A stretch of 64,000 nucleotides of DNA from Camellia lanceoleosa (taxonomy: Eukaryota > Streptophyta > Magnoliopsida > Ericales > Theaceae), in NCBI GenBank assembly GCA_025200525.1, contig CM045761.1, forward strand, positions 201,181,701 to 201,245,700. Direction: 5' to 3'. The notes below the pieces were generated by a model. The model was not told the DNA's origin. It was given only the letters and a program-made list of their open reading frames with translations, and ran no database searches. Shown piece after piece: positions 1 to 10,262 of this stretch. Each line of letters opens with the position of its first letter. Position 1 is the stretch's first letter. A program made the translations under genes and the position numbers.

Positions 1-198
1 AAAAAAAAAATTGAAATTCATTTACAACTCGGGCAATTCGGGCAACTCGGACAATTCGGGTTCAACTCGGATCGAGCTTGTGCAGGCAATCTCGGGTTAC
101 AATTCGAGTTGGGGCGGGTCTGGGCAAGTCTCAGCACAACTTGGGCTGGGCTTGGACAACCTCCCAACCGGACCGAACCCGCCCGAGTTGCACCCCTA
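1..198. mobile_element. Terminal fragment of an hAT-like non-autonomous element
   Basis: The segment consists of short CGGG/CTCGGG-rich motifs and ends in GAGTTGCACCCCTA. Read from the other strand this is a TAGGGGTGCAACTC terminus, the kind found at plant hAT-type non-autonomous elements. The other end lies outside the window, so the TSD cannot be tested; the expected 8-bp repeat is CTCACATC at 199-206. The short ORFs across it are by-products of the repeats. The hAT assignment is inferred from the terminus only. Confidence 0.45.
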
Positions 199-1095
199 CT
201 CACATCTATGTGAGATATTTGATAAAAATTTTAAATAAATTTTTTGGACTTTTAGCATTACTCATTTTTTTGATAGTTAATAATGTTTCTTTTTAATATT
301 ATTTTTGTGAACAAAATAATTCAAATTAAGGGCCCATAGAAGCCACAATTAATGTTGTTTAGGTTTACGACGCGATTAAATTGGGAAGAGTGTAATTAAT
401 CAATCCAGGAATCCATTTTAAGCCCAGCCCATTGTCCTAGAAGGTTTTTTTCCCAAAAGTCAGCTAGACTCAATGTTGGGCCTCAGCCTGGACCAAGCTT
501 CAACGACCTTGATCAATGCCTTATTCGGACAATCATTAATAAAATGAATGAGTTTTAAATAAATTTAATTAACTATTATAAATTTATCACGTCAAATAAT
601 ATATAAAATATGATAAGTTACAAATTACTCAAAATTATTGGATTTTTTTTTTAAAAAAATTCAAAAATTAGTAAATATTTGTTAATGGTAAGTGTGGCAC
701 CATCTTATAAAAATAGTGTCATTGGCAAGTAAAAAATTATAAATGTGATTCAGTGAGCACTTATCTTTCATTAATTAAACATATAATTCTATTATAATAA
801 CCTTAATTTTTTTTAATAAGGGTATATTACACTCAACTATAAAAGAAATTGAAGAAAATATAGCAAGTCATATTATTTTGGTATAATTATACTGACTTTT
901 CTCTTGGTGAGGCTAACGAAACCTAAACTAATGTAAAAAATGACTTAAAGATATATAGGTAAAATGTACATTTTACTAAAAAAAGTGATGACAATATTAT
1001 TTTTCTATTTATATGATTAACAAATTATTGATAAATATAAAATCAAGTATTATATGAATTAAAATATTAAAAGTGTCTAATATTTTCTTAGATAC
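199..1095. other. AT-rich intergenic DNA, no gene seen
   Basis: No coding signal is visible. Around 820-1000 a stretch beginning AAGGGTATATTACACTC resembles the terminal motif of common plant miniature elements, but I found no second end or TSD. Confidence 0.5.
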
Positions 1096-1675
1096 TGATG
1101 ATGCAATTGCTCCCTAGAGATGGATCGACCAATCCAAGCTCTTGAACCCACGTCCGAGTCAAGCCCACTAGGTGACACTGCAAGTAAGTTCATTGGAGCG
1201 GGTAGTCCTCAAATGAACCCTCTGACGGGCAAGTTAGCAAATAGAAAAAGATGAAGTATGTAGAGAGAGATTGGAGATAGAAAAGCTTAACATTCTTCTT
1301 GTCTTCGATACTTACTTATATCCTTTGGTAATCATGTCACTGTCCCTTCCAACGTGCCCACCTCGCCGAAAGCCTGTGCTGTAGCTTACCTTGTTCAGGG
1401 TAAGGGGGCGTTGTTCCGACGGGGAGGTATTGTTGTAATAAATGCTGTAATGGGCTACATTAATGGTGATGTGTTATGAGAATAACTTTGCAGATCTCTG
1501 TCTACTGATGTGACCTGTTCTACACCTGTCGTGTGTCCGAATGTTATTGGCCCTTCACGTCCAGTTGGCTTCCAGCTATCCTGGACTTTACCAACCGGGT
1601 TATGCAATGAGGTTTAAATTGTGGGCTTGGGTTTGTTCACTGTGAGCTGTGGCCTTTATGAGCCTATCCATGTCA
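1096..1675. mobile_element. Solo LTR, 580 bp, TSD GATAC
   Basis: The insert starts TGATGATGCAATTGC, ends CCTATCCATGTCA, and is flanked by a perfect 5-bp duplication GATAC (1091-1095 and 1676-1680). TG...CA ends plus a 5-bp TSD with no internal coding region is the signature of a solo LTR left by recombination between two LTRs. The base composition is clearly richer in GC than the AT-rich flanks. Orientation and superfamily are undetermined because no primer-binding or polypurine site is present. Confidence 0.75.
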
Positions 1676-1680
1676 GATAC

Positions 1681-2543
1681 TAAATTTATAAAATTTATTG
1701 CTTTTTCTCTAACCTTATAAAAATAGAGTATTTATCATCTTTTATTAATTACTAATACTAATAAGTGTGTTTGGTTTGAGTTTTTTAGATTAAATTTTTT
1801 GAAAATTGATTTTTTTGGTTTTCGTGTTTTTTTGTTTTTAGTGAATATTTTTTAAATTTTAAACATTTTTTTAAATTTTTTTAGATGCACCTTACTTAGA
1901 TATATCTAAAAGTAAAGAATTTGTGAAAAAAAATTTCAAAAAATTAATAAATACATAAAAATACAAAAAATGTACTGAATTCTTGTATTTTTTTTTATAT
2001 TTTTGGTATTTAGTGAATTTTTAAAAGATTTTTTTTATAATTTTTTTACTTTTTAAATATATTTATGTTAGGTGTGTCTAAAAAATAAAAAAATTATTTA
2101 AAATATTAAAAAAATTTAATAAAAATAAAAATTACGAAAAATAAAAAAATAAAACTTTTGAAAAAATATTTTTTAAAAAATGAAAACAAGTAAGGTGATT
2201 ACTATCCTATGATATTGTTGAGGACAATAAATACATTTGGGGTTGATTGCGACTTTAGAGAGCATCAGGCCGAAAAAATAACATCTCACTCACGGGAGTC
2301 ATGCGGTTGGCTGGTAGAAGTTTCGTCCCACTTTCGTCTCTGTTTTTTGCAATATAAATTATAAGTCTAAACATATATAATTAATCGTGTATAAAAGAAT
2401 TAGTAAAATTTGCAATAGAAATTTTTTTTATTCAAATTATTTTATTTATATTTTATATCTTGTGTGATTGGTTCTTAAATTTGTTATATATACAAAAACT
2501 TATTGTTATTTTATTTCTCTCTTCTATCTTGTAATAATCCTTT
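1681..2543. other. AT-rich intergenic DNA, no gene seen
   Basis: Mostly homopolymeric A/T runs. Around 1766 a GTGTTTGGTTTG motif resembles the termini of widespread plant miniature elements, but no matching end was identified. A less AT-rich patch at 2205-2340 has no recognisable content. Confidence 0.5.
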
Positions 2544-2549
2544 CAAAGG

Positions 2550-2860
2550 GGTGTTTGGTAGAGATTATTTTAAGGGCTCTTTTGAGAGTAACCCATTTTA
2601 GATCGTATTATTTCTCACATTTTTTATAAATTTTTTAAAAAAATCAAAAAATTAACTTTTAACCATCTTCTCAAAACAATTCTAAATAAAAGATTAATAA
2701 TAAAAAAGCAGTAACTAAAACACTCCTCACTTAACTTTTGAAATATTAATTTTTTTTAGCTTTAGTTAAACTATTTTAACCTAATAAATTATAACCAAAC
2801 AGTATGTCAAAAACTCATATAAAAATAAGTTATAAGTTATTTTTAGTCCCACCAAACACC
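2550..2860. mobile_element. Candidate MITE, 311 bp, with GGTGTTTGGT termini
   Basis: The left end reads GGTGTTTGGT and the right end ACCAAACACC, a perfect 10-bp terminal inverted repeat around an AT-rich centre with no ORF of note. Flanks CAAAGG (2544-2549) and CAAAAG (2861-2866) could be an imperfect 6-bp TSD. The superfamily is not assignable, and AT-rich plant DNA can produce weak look-alikes. Confidence 0.45.
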
Positions 2861-2903
2861 CAAAAGTTGAATACTCTTTCATTTTTATTTGAAAAATGCC
2901 TAA

Positions 2904-3037
2904 GACTCCCAGTGGGGGTCACTGGGAGTCGTGCGTGTAGACCCGTGATTGGTTCAAAAAAAAATTATTTTTTTTTGTTTTTGTTTCAGCGAATGGCAGC
3001 GTGTCACGTTACTAGGGATCGACTCCCACTGGGAGTC
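2904..3037. repeat. Two related GC-rich palindromes 90 bp apart
   Basis: GACTCCCAGTG (2904-2914), a 5-base loop GGGGT, and CACTGGGAGTC (2920-2930) form a perfect 11-bp inverted repeat. At 3021-3037 GACTCCCA-C-TGGGAGTC forms a second palindrome built from the same words. Between them lies a T-rich tract. They stand out from the AT-rich surroundings; function unknown. Confidence 0.6.
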
Positions 3038-3599
3038 AGAAGCAGCGCTGTTTTTTTTTAATCAATTTATCAATTGATAGTTAAATAAAAAACAAAATCC
3101 GAAGCTTTGTTTTTTTATTTTTTGGAGGGTGAAGCTGTGTTTATATTATTTTCTTAAAAAGACAAATAAGAGCAAGTATTAGTCAACTTGTTTGGTTTTG
3201 GTTTTTAGAAAATAGTTTTCAAAAAATTCTATTTTTTTATTTTTCATATTTTAATATTTTCAATAAATTTTTTTAATATTTTCAATAAATTTTTTTAATT
3301 TTTAGACACACCTAATATAAATACACTTAAAAAATATAATATTTGTGAACAAAACCTTTAAAAGCTATACTAAATACCAAAAAATACCAAAAAAAAAAAA
3401 ACAAAACAAAAAGTTAGTACTCTTTTTATATTTATTAATTTTTTAAAATATTTTTCACAAATATTTTTTTATTTGAATACATCTAAATAAGATGAATTAA
3501 AAAAGTAAAAAAATTATTTAAAATTTTAAAAATATCTATTAAAAATAAAAAATAAAAAAAATAAAAAATAAAAAATTTAATTTTTAAAAAATTAAATTG
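3038..3599. other. AT-rich sequence upstream of the V-ATPase gene
   Basis: Long A/T runs with a GTTTGGTTTTGG motif near 3189 and no ORF or RNA gene. This is the distal promoter region of the downstream gene; no conserved element is recognisable by eye. Confidence 0.5.
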
Positions 3600-3655
3600 A
3601 GAAAATTGAAGTTTAAATAAATTTCCGTTTTTAGCCGACTGTCTCTCGCTCCGTA
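3600..3655 (+). promoter_or_regulatory. Candidate core promoter of V-ATPase subunit B
   Basis: A TATA-like word TTTAAATAAAT lies at 3612-3622. About 25 bp later the sequence changes from AT-rich to a C/T-rich leader (CTGTCTCTCGCTCCG), typical of plant transcription starts. The exact start site needs transcript data. Confidence 0.35.
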
Positions 3656-4181
3656 TCTTATCTCACAATCTCTGTCCCTCGTCAGATCATAACTTGTTTA
3701 TCGTTTTGTTCATTAATCTTCGAACCTTTTACGCATATTCCTTTTTCCGTTTTCTTTTCAAGTTTGATGAATATCGAAAATCCAACATTCTCCAATTCAC
3801 TCAATCGAATTCTGTTAAGCTCTCGTAAGTTTCTTTCCCATAACTTTTCTCGGGAAAATTTTGTCGTGTAGTTGATTAATTTTCCTGTTTAATTTATGTC
3901 TTGATTTCTTACTACGGCGTCGTTGTTATTGTTTTTTTTTCCCCTCACATTTCTCAGCAACCAAACAGAGCGTAATTCAAAAATTGAACAATTTTGAGAA
4001 GGCAATGAAGTTCAGCAAGTTATAGTCGAAGAGCGTTACTTGGAACAGTTTACTGACTACTTGCAAAGTGTAGTTTATCTGTTAATTGCAAAATTCTCCA
4101 CTTTAGTTGTTGAATTGATTCTTATGTGTTCATATTAAGCAACCTCTTGACATTGTTTGATGTACTGATCATAGTTTGAAG
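3656..4181 (+). other. 5' UTR with a probable intron and short upstream ORFs
   Basis: The C/T-rich leader reaches a strong donor at 3835 (CTC|GTAAGT). Candidate acceptors are at 3957 (TTTCTCAG) and, more weakly, at about 4173 just before the start codon. If the first is used, the mature leader keeps several short upstream ORFs, including ATG at 4005-4007 that stops after six codons. If the second is used they are spliced out. A 5' UTR intron is common in plant housekeeping genes; which acceptor is used is unknown. Confidence 0.5.
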
Positions 4182-7100
4182 ATGGGAGTTACAGAAAACA
4201 GTTCTGACATGGAGGAAACGCTAATAGGAATGGGTAAGTGATCTTCTAGTGCTCCAAACATTTAGCATATTGAAATTTAAAGTTACAGTTAAAAATTTTA
4301 TTGTTTGTTTACTTTTCTCAGATGAATACTCAGATATTATTAGCAAGTAGATATCTTAGAGAATTCATCTATGACCCCTTGTGATTCATTTTGTGTGGGG
4401 ACTGGATTAGCCCTTGTCTTTGCATTGTGGCAGGGTTTAGATTTATTAACTTACCTTTGTATACCGAAAGATATTTTTAAGAATTTTGTGATTCGAGGAA
4501 GTGTGAGAATAGATTATAGTGGAAAAAGTATTTGATTTTGACAAAAAAATAGCTTATATTATCATTACGGAAGTAATCTAAAGTTTTCAGATCATTAGTT
4601 ATTTTCAGAAAAATTTGTAAATCAATTCAAAAGGATTTATCTTACAACCTTCAAAGAAGTTGAAAGTCCCTGGATGTTTTTTGTAATTATGGTAAGACTT
4701 GGCTGGTTTAACTAGTTTGATGAACAGTGGTTGGTGCTTGATGTATTTTCAGTAAGAACTTAATATACACACATTGTTGATGAGATGCTGCACCTATGGA
4801 AATATCATGGCATGTTTGCTTCTAATACATCCCCTCATTCACAATGCTTTCAATTGTGACCTGAAAAACAGACGGAACCTGTAGCAGATTTTGAATCAGT
4901 TGTGGCTATAGTGCTTAATGTACTTTGTCAAATTATAGGCAGTATTGGAGCAATTTCAAGGTCTAGGAGTACGAATTCAATTATCTTGCAGTTTTCTATC
5001 ATTTATAGGAGTGGTATTCAAGTGCATATTTGCTAAGTCATATTGGGCATTGCAGTGATTTTATATGATCTGAGGCAACTATGCTAAATTACATTGCAGT
5101 TCAAAATTATTTTGTGAAACATAAAGGACACTTTTATATTTGTATATGTGCAAAATACTACCATGTTTTTCTTTTTTATTTGTTCTCTATTACATCATCG
5201 AACTGTTTACAACTTGGTGCTTGATCACGATAAGGATAATGTTGCTTTGGAGCTTTTCAAATTGCAGAGTACAGAACAGTCTCTGGTGTTGCAGGGCCCC
5301 TTGTTATTCTTGACAAAGTAAAGGTGTGTTAACTCTATTTATCCATGTAATAAGTTTCTCTTTATTTTTCTTTTTCCCCACATCTCAGGATAATATTGTT
5401 TTTTCATGGGCTGGTATCATACTCTCTTGGAATGTTAAGGGTCCTAAATACCAGGAGATTGTCAATATTCGCCTAGGAGATGGAACAACCCGACGTGGTC
5501 AAGTATTGGAAATTGATGGGGAGAAAGCTGTTGTGCAGGTTATATCACATACAAATTACAATTGTAGAGCTGCCTTTAATATTCACTAATAGTTAGTCCA
5601 CAATGAATAATTTTGGAGTAACGCTATGGACCCCAATTTTCTTTTCCTAAACTCACTCCATGCACTCATTTTTTTAGTTTTTTTCGTTCTCTCAGGTATT
5701 TGAAGGAACATCTGGAATTGACAACAAATACACAACTGTGCAATTTACAGGGGAGGTATAATTTTTTTTTTAAATTTAGCTAGAGCATACAGAAAAAAAT
5801 AATACTAACAATAAAAATTCTCAGTCTCTTCAAATTGTTATTGTGCAGGTTTTGAAAACTCCAGTCTCAATGGATATGCTTGGACGCATCTTTAATGGTT
5901 CTGGAAAGCCCATAGATAATGGACCTCCAATCTTGCCTGAGGCTTACCTAGATATTTCTGGTGAGTCGTGATTTTTAAAATAAAGGATATCTCTTGACCT
6001 TATGCTTTATGTCTTTCTTTTTTTATTTAAGTCCTTTTATCTGTTTAGGAAGCTCCATTAACCCTAGTGAGAGAACCTATCCCGAAGAGATGATACAAAC
6101 GGGGATTTCAACAATTGATGTTATGAATTCCATTGCTCGTGGACAGAAGATCCCTCTCTTTTCTGCTGCTGGTCTTCCTCATAATGAAATAGCTGCTCAG
6201 ATCTGCCGTCAGGCTGGTCTTGTTAAACGGTTGGAAAAGTCTGACAATCTCATGGAGGTACAGTTCACATACCAATCCCACACAAATTAACTGAAACATA
6301 TACTTTATGAGTTCAATAAGATTTTGAAGTATATTGTGCTCTTCTGGAATTTTTCGTAGTTAATATTGTTGGAGAAATAAGATGTTCGCTGAGCCCAAAA
6401 AAAAAAGAGAAATAAGACGTTTGTTTGATCTTTTTTCTTTTTTTGTGGTGGAAGTTAATGTTCTTGGATATGGAAAAAATCTATTGTTAATGCAATAAAG
6501 AATTTTGAATCAAGTTTGTTCTGTGTGGTTCAAGATGATAACGTCCTATTGGCTTCTCCAGTTTTGTTCTTTTTCGGTTTTTCTTTTTCAAGTTTCTCCA
6601 TATTTTTTTGACGTGTCATATGCAATTCTCTAATTCTGTGCCATCTCTTAATAGGATAAAGAAGAGGACAACTTTGCCATTGTGTTTGCTGCTATGGGTG
6701 TAAACATGGAGACGGCTCAATTTTTTAAGCGAGATTTTGAGGAGAATGGATCGATGGAGAGAGTGACCCTTTTCCTAAATCTGGTATCTTTCCATACACT
6801 ACTAGATGAATCTTCTGCTGCTATATTTATAATTTTGTGGTGCCATTTTGTTTTTGTTTTTTTTTTCTTTCTTGTCTTTTCTATTGCTATATTTATAATT
6901 TGTTTTTTTAAATGGAGTTCAGGCCAATGACCCCACCATTGAGCGCATTATTACTCCTCGAATTGCCCTCACGACTGCTGAATACCTAGCATACGAATGT
7001 GGGAAGCATGTCCTAGTCATACTTACAGATATGAGCTCTTATGCTGATGCTCTTCGTGAGGTATTTGAAGGTTTATGGCATACATACACATTTAATAGCA

Positions 7101-9296
7101 AAAGTGAACACAAATTTAATAAAATTTGTTGTGTTTTGTAATGACCTTAATATGTTCAACTTTGACATGATTGACCATAGTCGAAGCATGATATCTGAAA
7201 ACAGACACTTACCACATCAGGTATCTGCTGCCCGAGAGGAAGTGCCTGGAAGGCGTGGGTATCCCGGGTACATGTATACTGATCTGGCAACAATTTATGA
7301 GCGTGCTGGGCGTATTGAAGGAAGGAAGGGCTCGATCACACAAATTCCTATATTAACTATGCCTAATGATGGTATCACTGTGCCTGTTGATCTTTCTTGC
7401 TTGGTTTGTAATGATCAAGGACCTGATATTTTTTACTTTTTTTCTATAAACCGCAGATATCACACATCCTACTCCAGATCTCACAGGTTATATTACTGAG
7501 GGGCAGATATACATTGATAGGCAGCTCCACAATCGGCAGGTGAGATGAGAGAATGGACTAAAGGGCATCTCATGCATCTTCTAATATGATCAATAAACTG
7601 TTTTTTGGGAAAGTTTTCTGAAAACAGTCCCTTTTTAGGAAACACTTTTAAGTTGTTTTCTGAATGTTAGAAACTAATTTTGCACAATAACAAAAAATGA
7701 TATGAAAGAGATGGGTATTTTTGAACTTTTAATTGTGTTTGTTTTAGAAAACATGAAAAATGAAGACACAAAGAAAATGATAACAGGCCTGAATAAATGG
7801 CATTGGACACCAATCGGTGCAAGAATTATTTGTGACGCAGTTTGGGTTCCATTTATTTCTAAGCAAAATGGCCTCCATCTTTCAATAATATATAGTCTTA
7901 TTATGAATTTCTGTGGATTTTGATTGCAACATGAACTTATTTAACAGATGTATTAACCTTGAGATGTTTCATTTTCTTTTCCTAGAAATTCAGCTTTATC
8001 TACTTTGTTTTCGATAATTTTTCGATTCTCTAAGCTTTTTATCCATAGTGCCCATTATAAAGGCAATGGGTATTCATTTCATATTTTTTTTATATTATTT
8101 TTATTATTTATTTTATTTTATTTTATTGGACAGATATATCCACCTATCAACGTACTTCCATCACTTTCTCGTTTAATGAAGGTAAGCTATTAAAAGAGGT
8201 CTTGGGTCCGACTCCTGCAATGATATTATAGCCTTGTTTGGGAACTCAAGTTTGAGGTTAAAATAGCCTCAAACACTAAAAAAGCCAAATAGCTTCAAAT
8301 AGTACCCTAAACCAATGATTTATATTTAAAAAAAAAAAAAACAGCTCGGCAATGGCAGCCTACACTGTCATGTTGACAGTGCACTGATAGCCTACCACTG
8401 TCACATTGGCAGGCTATCCCACAGGTAGTAAATGACAATTTTGCCCAAATTTTGAAAAAAAGTGAGGTTAGGGGCAAATTTATCATTTTAGCCTCAAACA
8501 TCATTTCAAATACATTTTTCAATACAACAATCAACCAAAAAATTCAATCTAACTTCCCAAACATGAAAACTAAAATAGCCTACTAAAATAGTCAAATAGT
8601 CAAAAAGTCAAAAAAGTAACCACTTCCCGAACAAGGCCTATGATTTACCTAAGGGAGAAAAAGAAAAGAAAAGCAAATATGATGAACTCACTATCTCCTT
8701 TTTGCCTTTTGGTAGAGTGCTATTGGTGAGGGAATGACTCGTCGAGACCATGCTGATGTCTCTAACCAGGTCTGGATTGGAAATTGCGTTGATTAAAGCT
8801 CCATTTACTGTTCAGCTTCGTTTTGTCCTAATTAACAGTCTTGATTTCCATCTTCAGTTATATGCAAATTATGCCATTGGAAAGGATGTTCAGGCAATGA
8901 AAGCCGTGGTTGGAGAAGAAGCACTTTCTTCTGAGGATCTGGTCTGTCTGTCTCACTCTCTGTGTGTGTATATGTGCACGCGCGCTCGCGTTTTTGAGTG
9001 AACCATATTTCTTAATTAATTGCTTATATGAGGAAATAATGAGGCTTCTCTGTTTTTTTGTTTTTTTGTTTTTGTTTTTGTTTTCTTGCAAAATTTAGCT
9101 TTATTTGGAGTTCCTAGACAAATTTGAAAGGAAATTTGTTTCCCAAGGGGCATACGACACTCGGAACATTTTTCAGTCACTTGATTTGGCTTGGACACTG
9201 CTTCGCATCTTCCCCCGTGAGCTTCTCCACCGTATACCAGCAAAGACACTGGACCAGTACTATAGCCGCGATGCAACAAACTCAGATGGAACATGA
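4182..9296 (+). CDS. VHA-B: V-type proton ATPase subunit B (vacuolar H+-ATPase, V1 non-catalytic subunit)
   Basis: Fourteen coding exons join in frame to 490 codons: 4182-4233, 5268-5323, 5440-5538, 5696-5755, 5849-5960, 6049-6257, 6655-6783, 6923-7060, 7221-7371, 7457-7539, 8134-8181, 8716-8769, 8858-8941, 9099-9296. All introns are GT-AG. Plant B subunits are about 485-490 residues, so the length fits. Subunit B alternates with catalytic subunit A in the V1 hexamer of the proton pump on vacuole and endomembranes. It lacks a full Walker A site but contributes to nucleotide pockets, and in plants it can bind actin and hexokinase. Visible family landmarks are [20 protein letters not shown] near residue 37, [60 protein letters not shown] and [11 protein letters not shown] at the C terminus. 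The start ATG lies just before an acidic N terminus typical of plant orthologues. I see no frameshift or premature stop. Intron 11 holds a MITE, and a retroelement begins 97 bp after the TGA. Confidence 0.97.
8230..8638. mobile_element. MITE in intron 11 of VHA-B, GCCTTGTTYGGGA termini
   Basis: The left end AGCCTTGTTTGGGA and the right end TCCCGAACAAGGCC form a 12/14 inverted repeat. Each side is flanked by TAT (8227-8229 and 8639-8641), a possible 3-bp TSD. The inside is non-coding, with an A-run near 8329 and a GC-rich core (8342-8425) in which CACTGTCA/TGACAGTG and AGGCTA-type words recur in both orientations and could fold. GGCCTTGTTTGG-type ends are common in plant miniature elements; a 3-bp TSD suggests PIF/Harbinger, but TAT is not the canonical TWA. 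It lies between exons 11 and 12 and spares both splice sites. Confidence 0.65.
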
Positions 9297-9393
9297 TCTC
9301 ACATATCTTTCATTTGAATTTAACAGTTCACTACTGAGCGACCATGTTGTTTGGCTGCATGAATCACCAGAATAAGTGTTCATATATAGTAGG
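9297..9393 (+). other. Proximal 3' UTR of VHA-B, before the insertion
   Basis: Ninety-seven bp follow the stop codon before the LTR begins at 9394; the last five (GTAGG, 9389-9393) are the left TSD copy. The rest of the ancestral 3' UTR probably resumes at 14444, so transcripts must terminate inside the LTR, read through 5 kb, or end here. Confidence 0.6.
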
Positions 9394-10129
9394 TGTTAGG
9401 ACCTTTTGTTGTCAAATTCCATGGATCAAAACCAAGGTTGTAACAAGAGTTCTTTAAGAAGTTGGTTTCCTTCAAAAACAAGATTACTTTGGAGTTCTGC
9501 AAGAAGTTGGTTTGCTACAAGAAGTTGGTTTTCTTTCCCAACTAGAATTGCTTTGGTTTTTTATAAATATTGGGTTTCTCCCAAATCTAGGCTATTCATT
9601 GATTAATTCATTGAAGTCCTCCAGATCTTCTTTTTGGTTCTTAAAGGTTTATATCTGGGGATATTTTGTTTTCTTTGATGTTTTATTGAGTATTTAACTC
9701 ATGGTTTAAAGAGAGTACATCAAAGGTTTGTTTGTTATACACAAAAGAGAGAGTTGTTCTTCAGTTGTGAATTCTGAAGAATTCGAGTCTGAAGCTTTGG
9801 AGGGAATCCGGAGTGGCTCATCAGAAAGACAATTCCGTGCTGAAGATGGGGTTGGAAGAGGCACATAGAGGTTGGTTCAATTAGGCGTTGTGAATTCGCT
9901 AGATAATTGAGAGTGATACCTGTGTAATTCCTTTATATCTTCATAGTGGATTGTTCTTGTGGCTGTTGCCCATGGTTTTTTGATCATAATTGGAAGGTGT
10001 CTAATTGTGGTTTTTCCACGTAAAATCTTTGTGTCTCTTTCTCTTGATTGTTTGATTGGGATTGTTATATTCTGCTTAAAATTGATACATAATCACAAAT
10101 CAACATCTAGGTGTTTTCTAGATTTTTCA
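9394..10129 (+). repeat. 5' LTR of the Gag-only element
   Basis: It starts TGTTAGGACC and ends GATTTTTCA. It contains three AAGAAGTTGGTTT-type short repeats at 9457-9532 and a later AGAGAGAGTT leader-like stretch. It is identical in length to the 3' LTR with 12 mismatches. ORFs inside it recur in both LTRs and are not genes. Confidence 0.92.
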
Positions 10130-10131
10130 AT

Positions 10132-10143
10132 TGGTATCAGAGC
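10132..10143 (+). other. Primer-binding site, initiator methionine tRNA
   Basis: TGGTATCAGAGC lies two bases after the 5' LTR and is complementary to the 3' end of plant initiator tRNA-Met, the standard primer for Copia minus-strand synthesis. It is followed by two long T tracts and one A tract (10156-10225) before the gag start. Confidence 0.9.
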
Positions 10144-10154
10144 GGGTCGTTCTA

Positions 10155-10185
<31 letters not shown>

Positions 10186-10262
10186 CTTCTTTTAGATCGC
10201 TCTATTGTTTTTTTTTTTTTTTTAAAATTCTTTTAGAACGAGATCTTGTTTGATTTGTGATA

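Noticed and set aside
2804..3061. 85-codon ORF upstream of VHA-B
   Set aside because: It crosses the MITE end and both palindromes, has homopolymer-derived residues and resembles no known domain.
5326..7923. ORFs of 60-150 codons that extend past VHA-B exon ends
   Set aside because: They read into introns. The spliced exons give one continuous family-length protein.
9406..10195. Small ORFs in the LTRs of the Gag-only element (also at 13715-14495)
   Set aside because: They are non-coding LTR sequence present in both copies.
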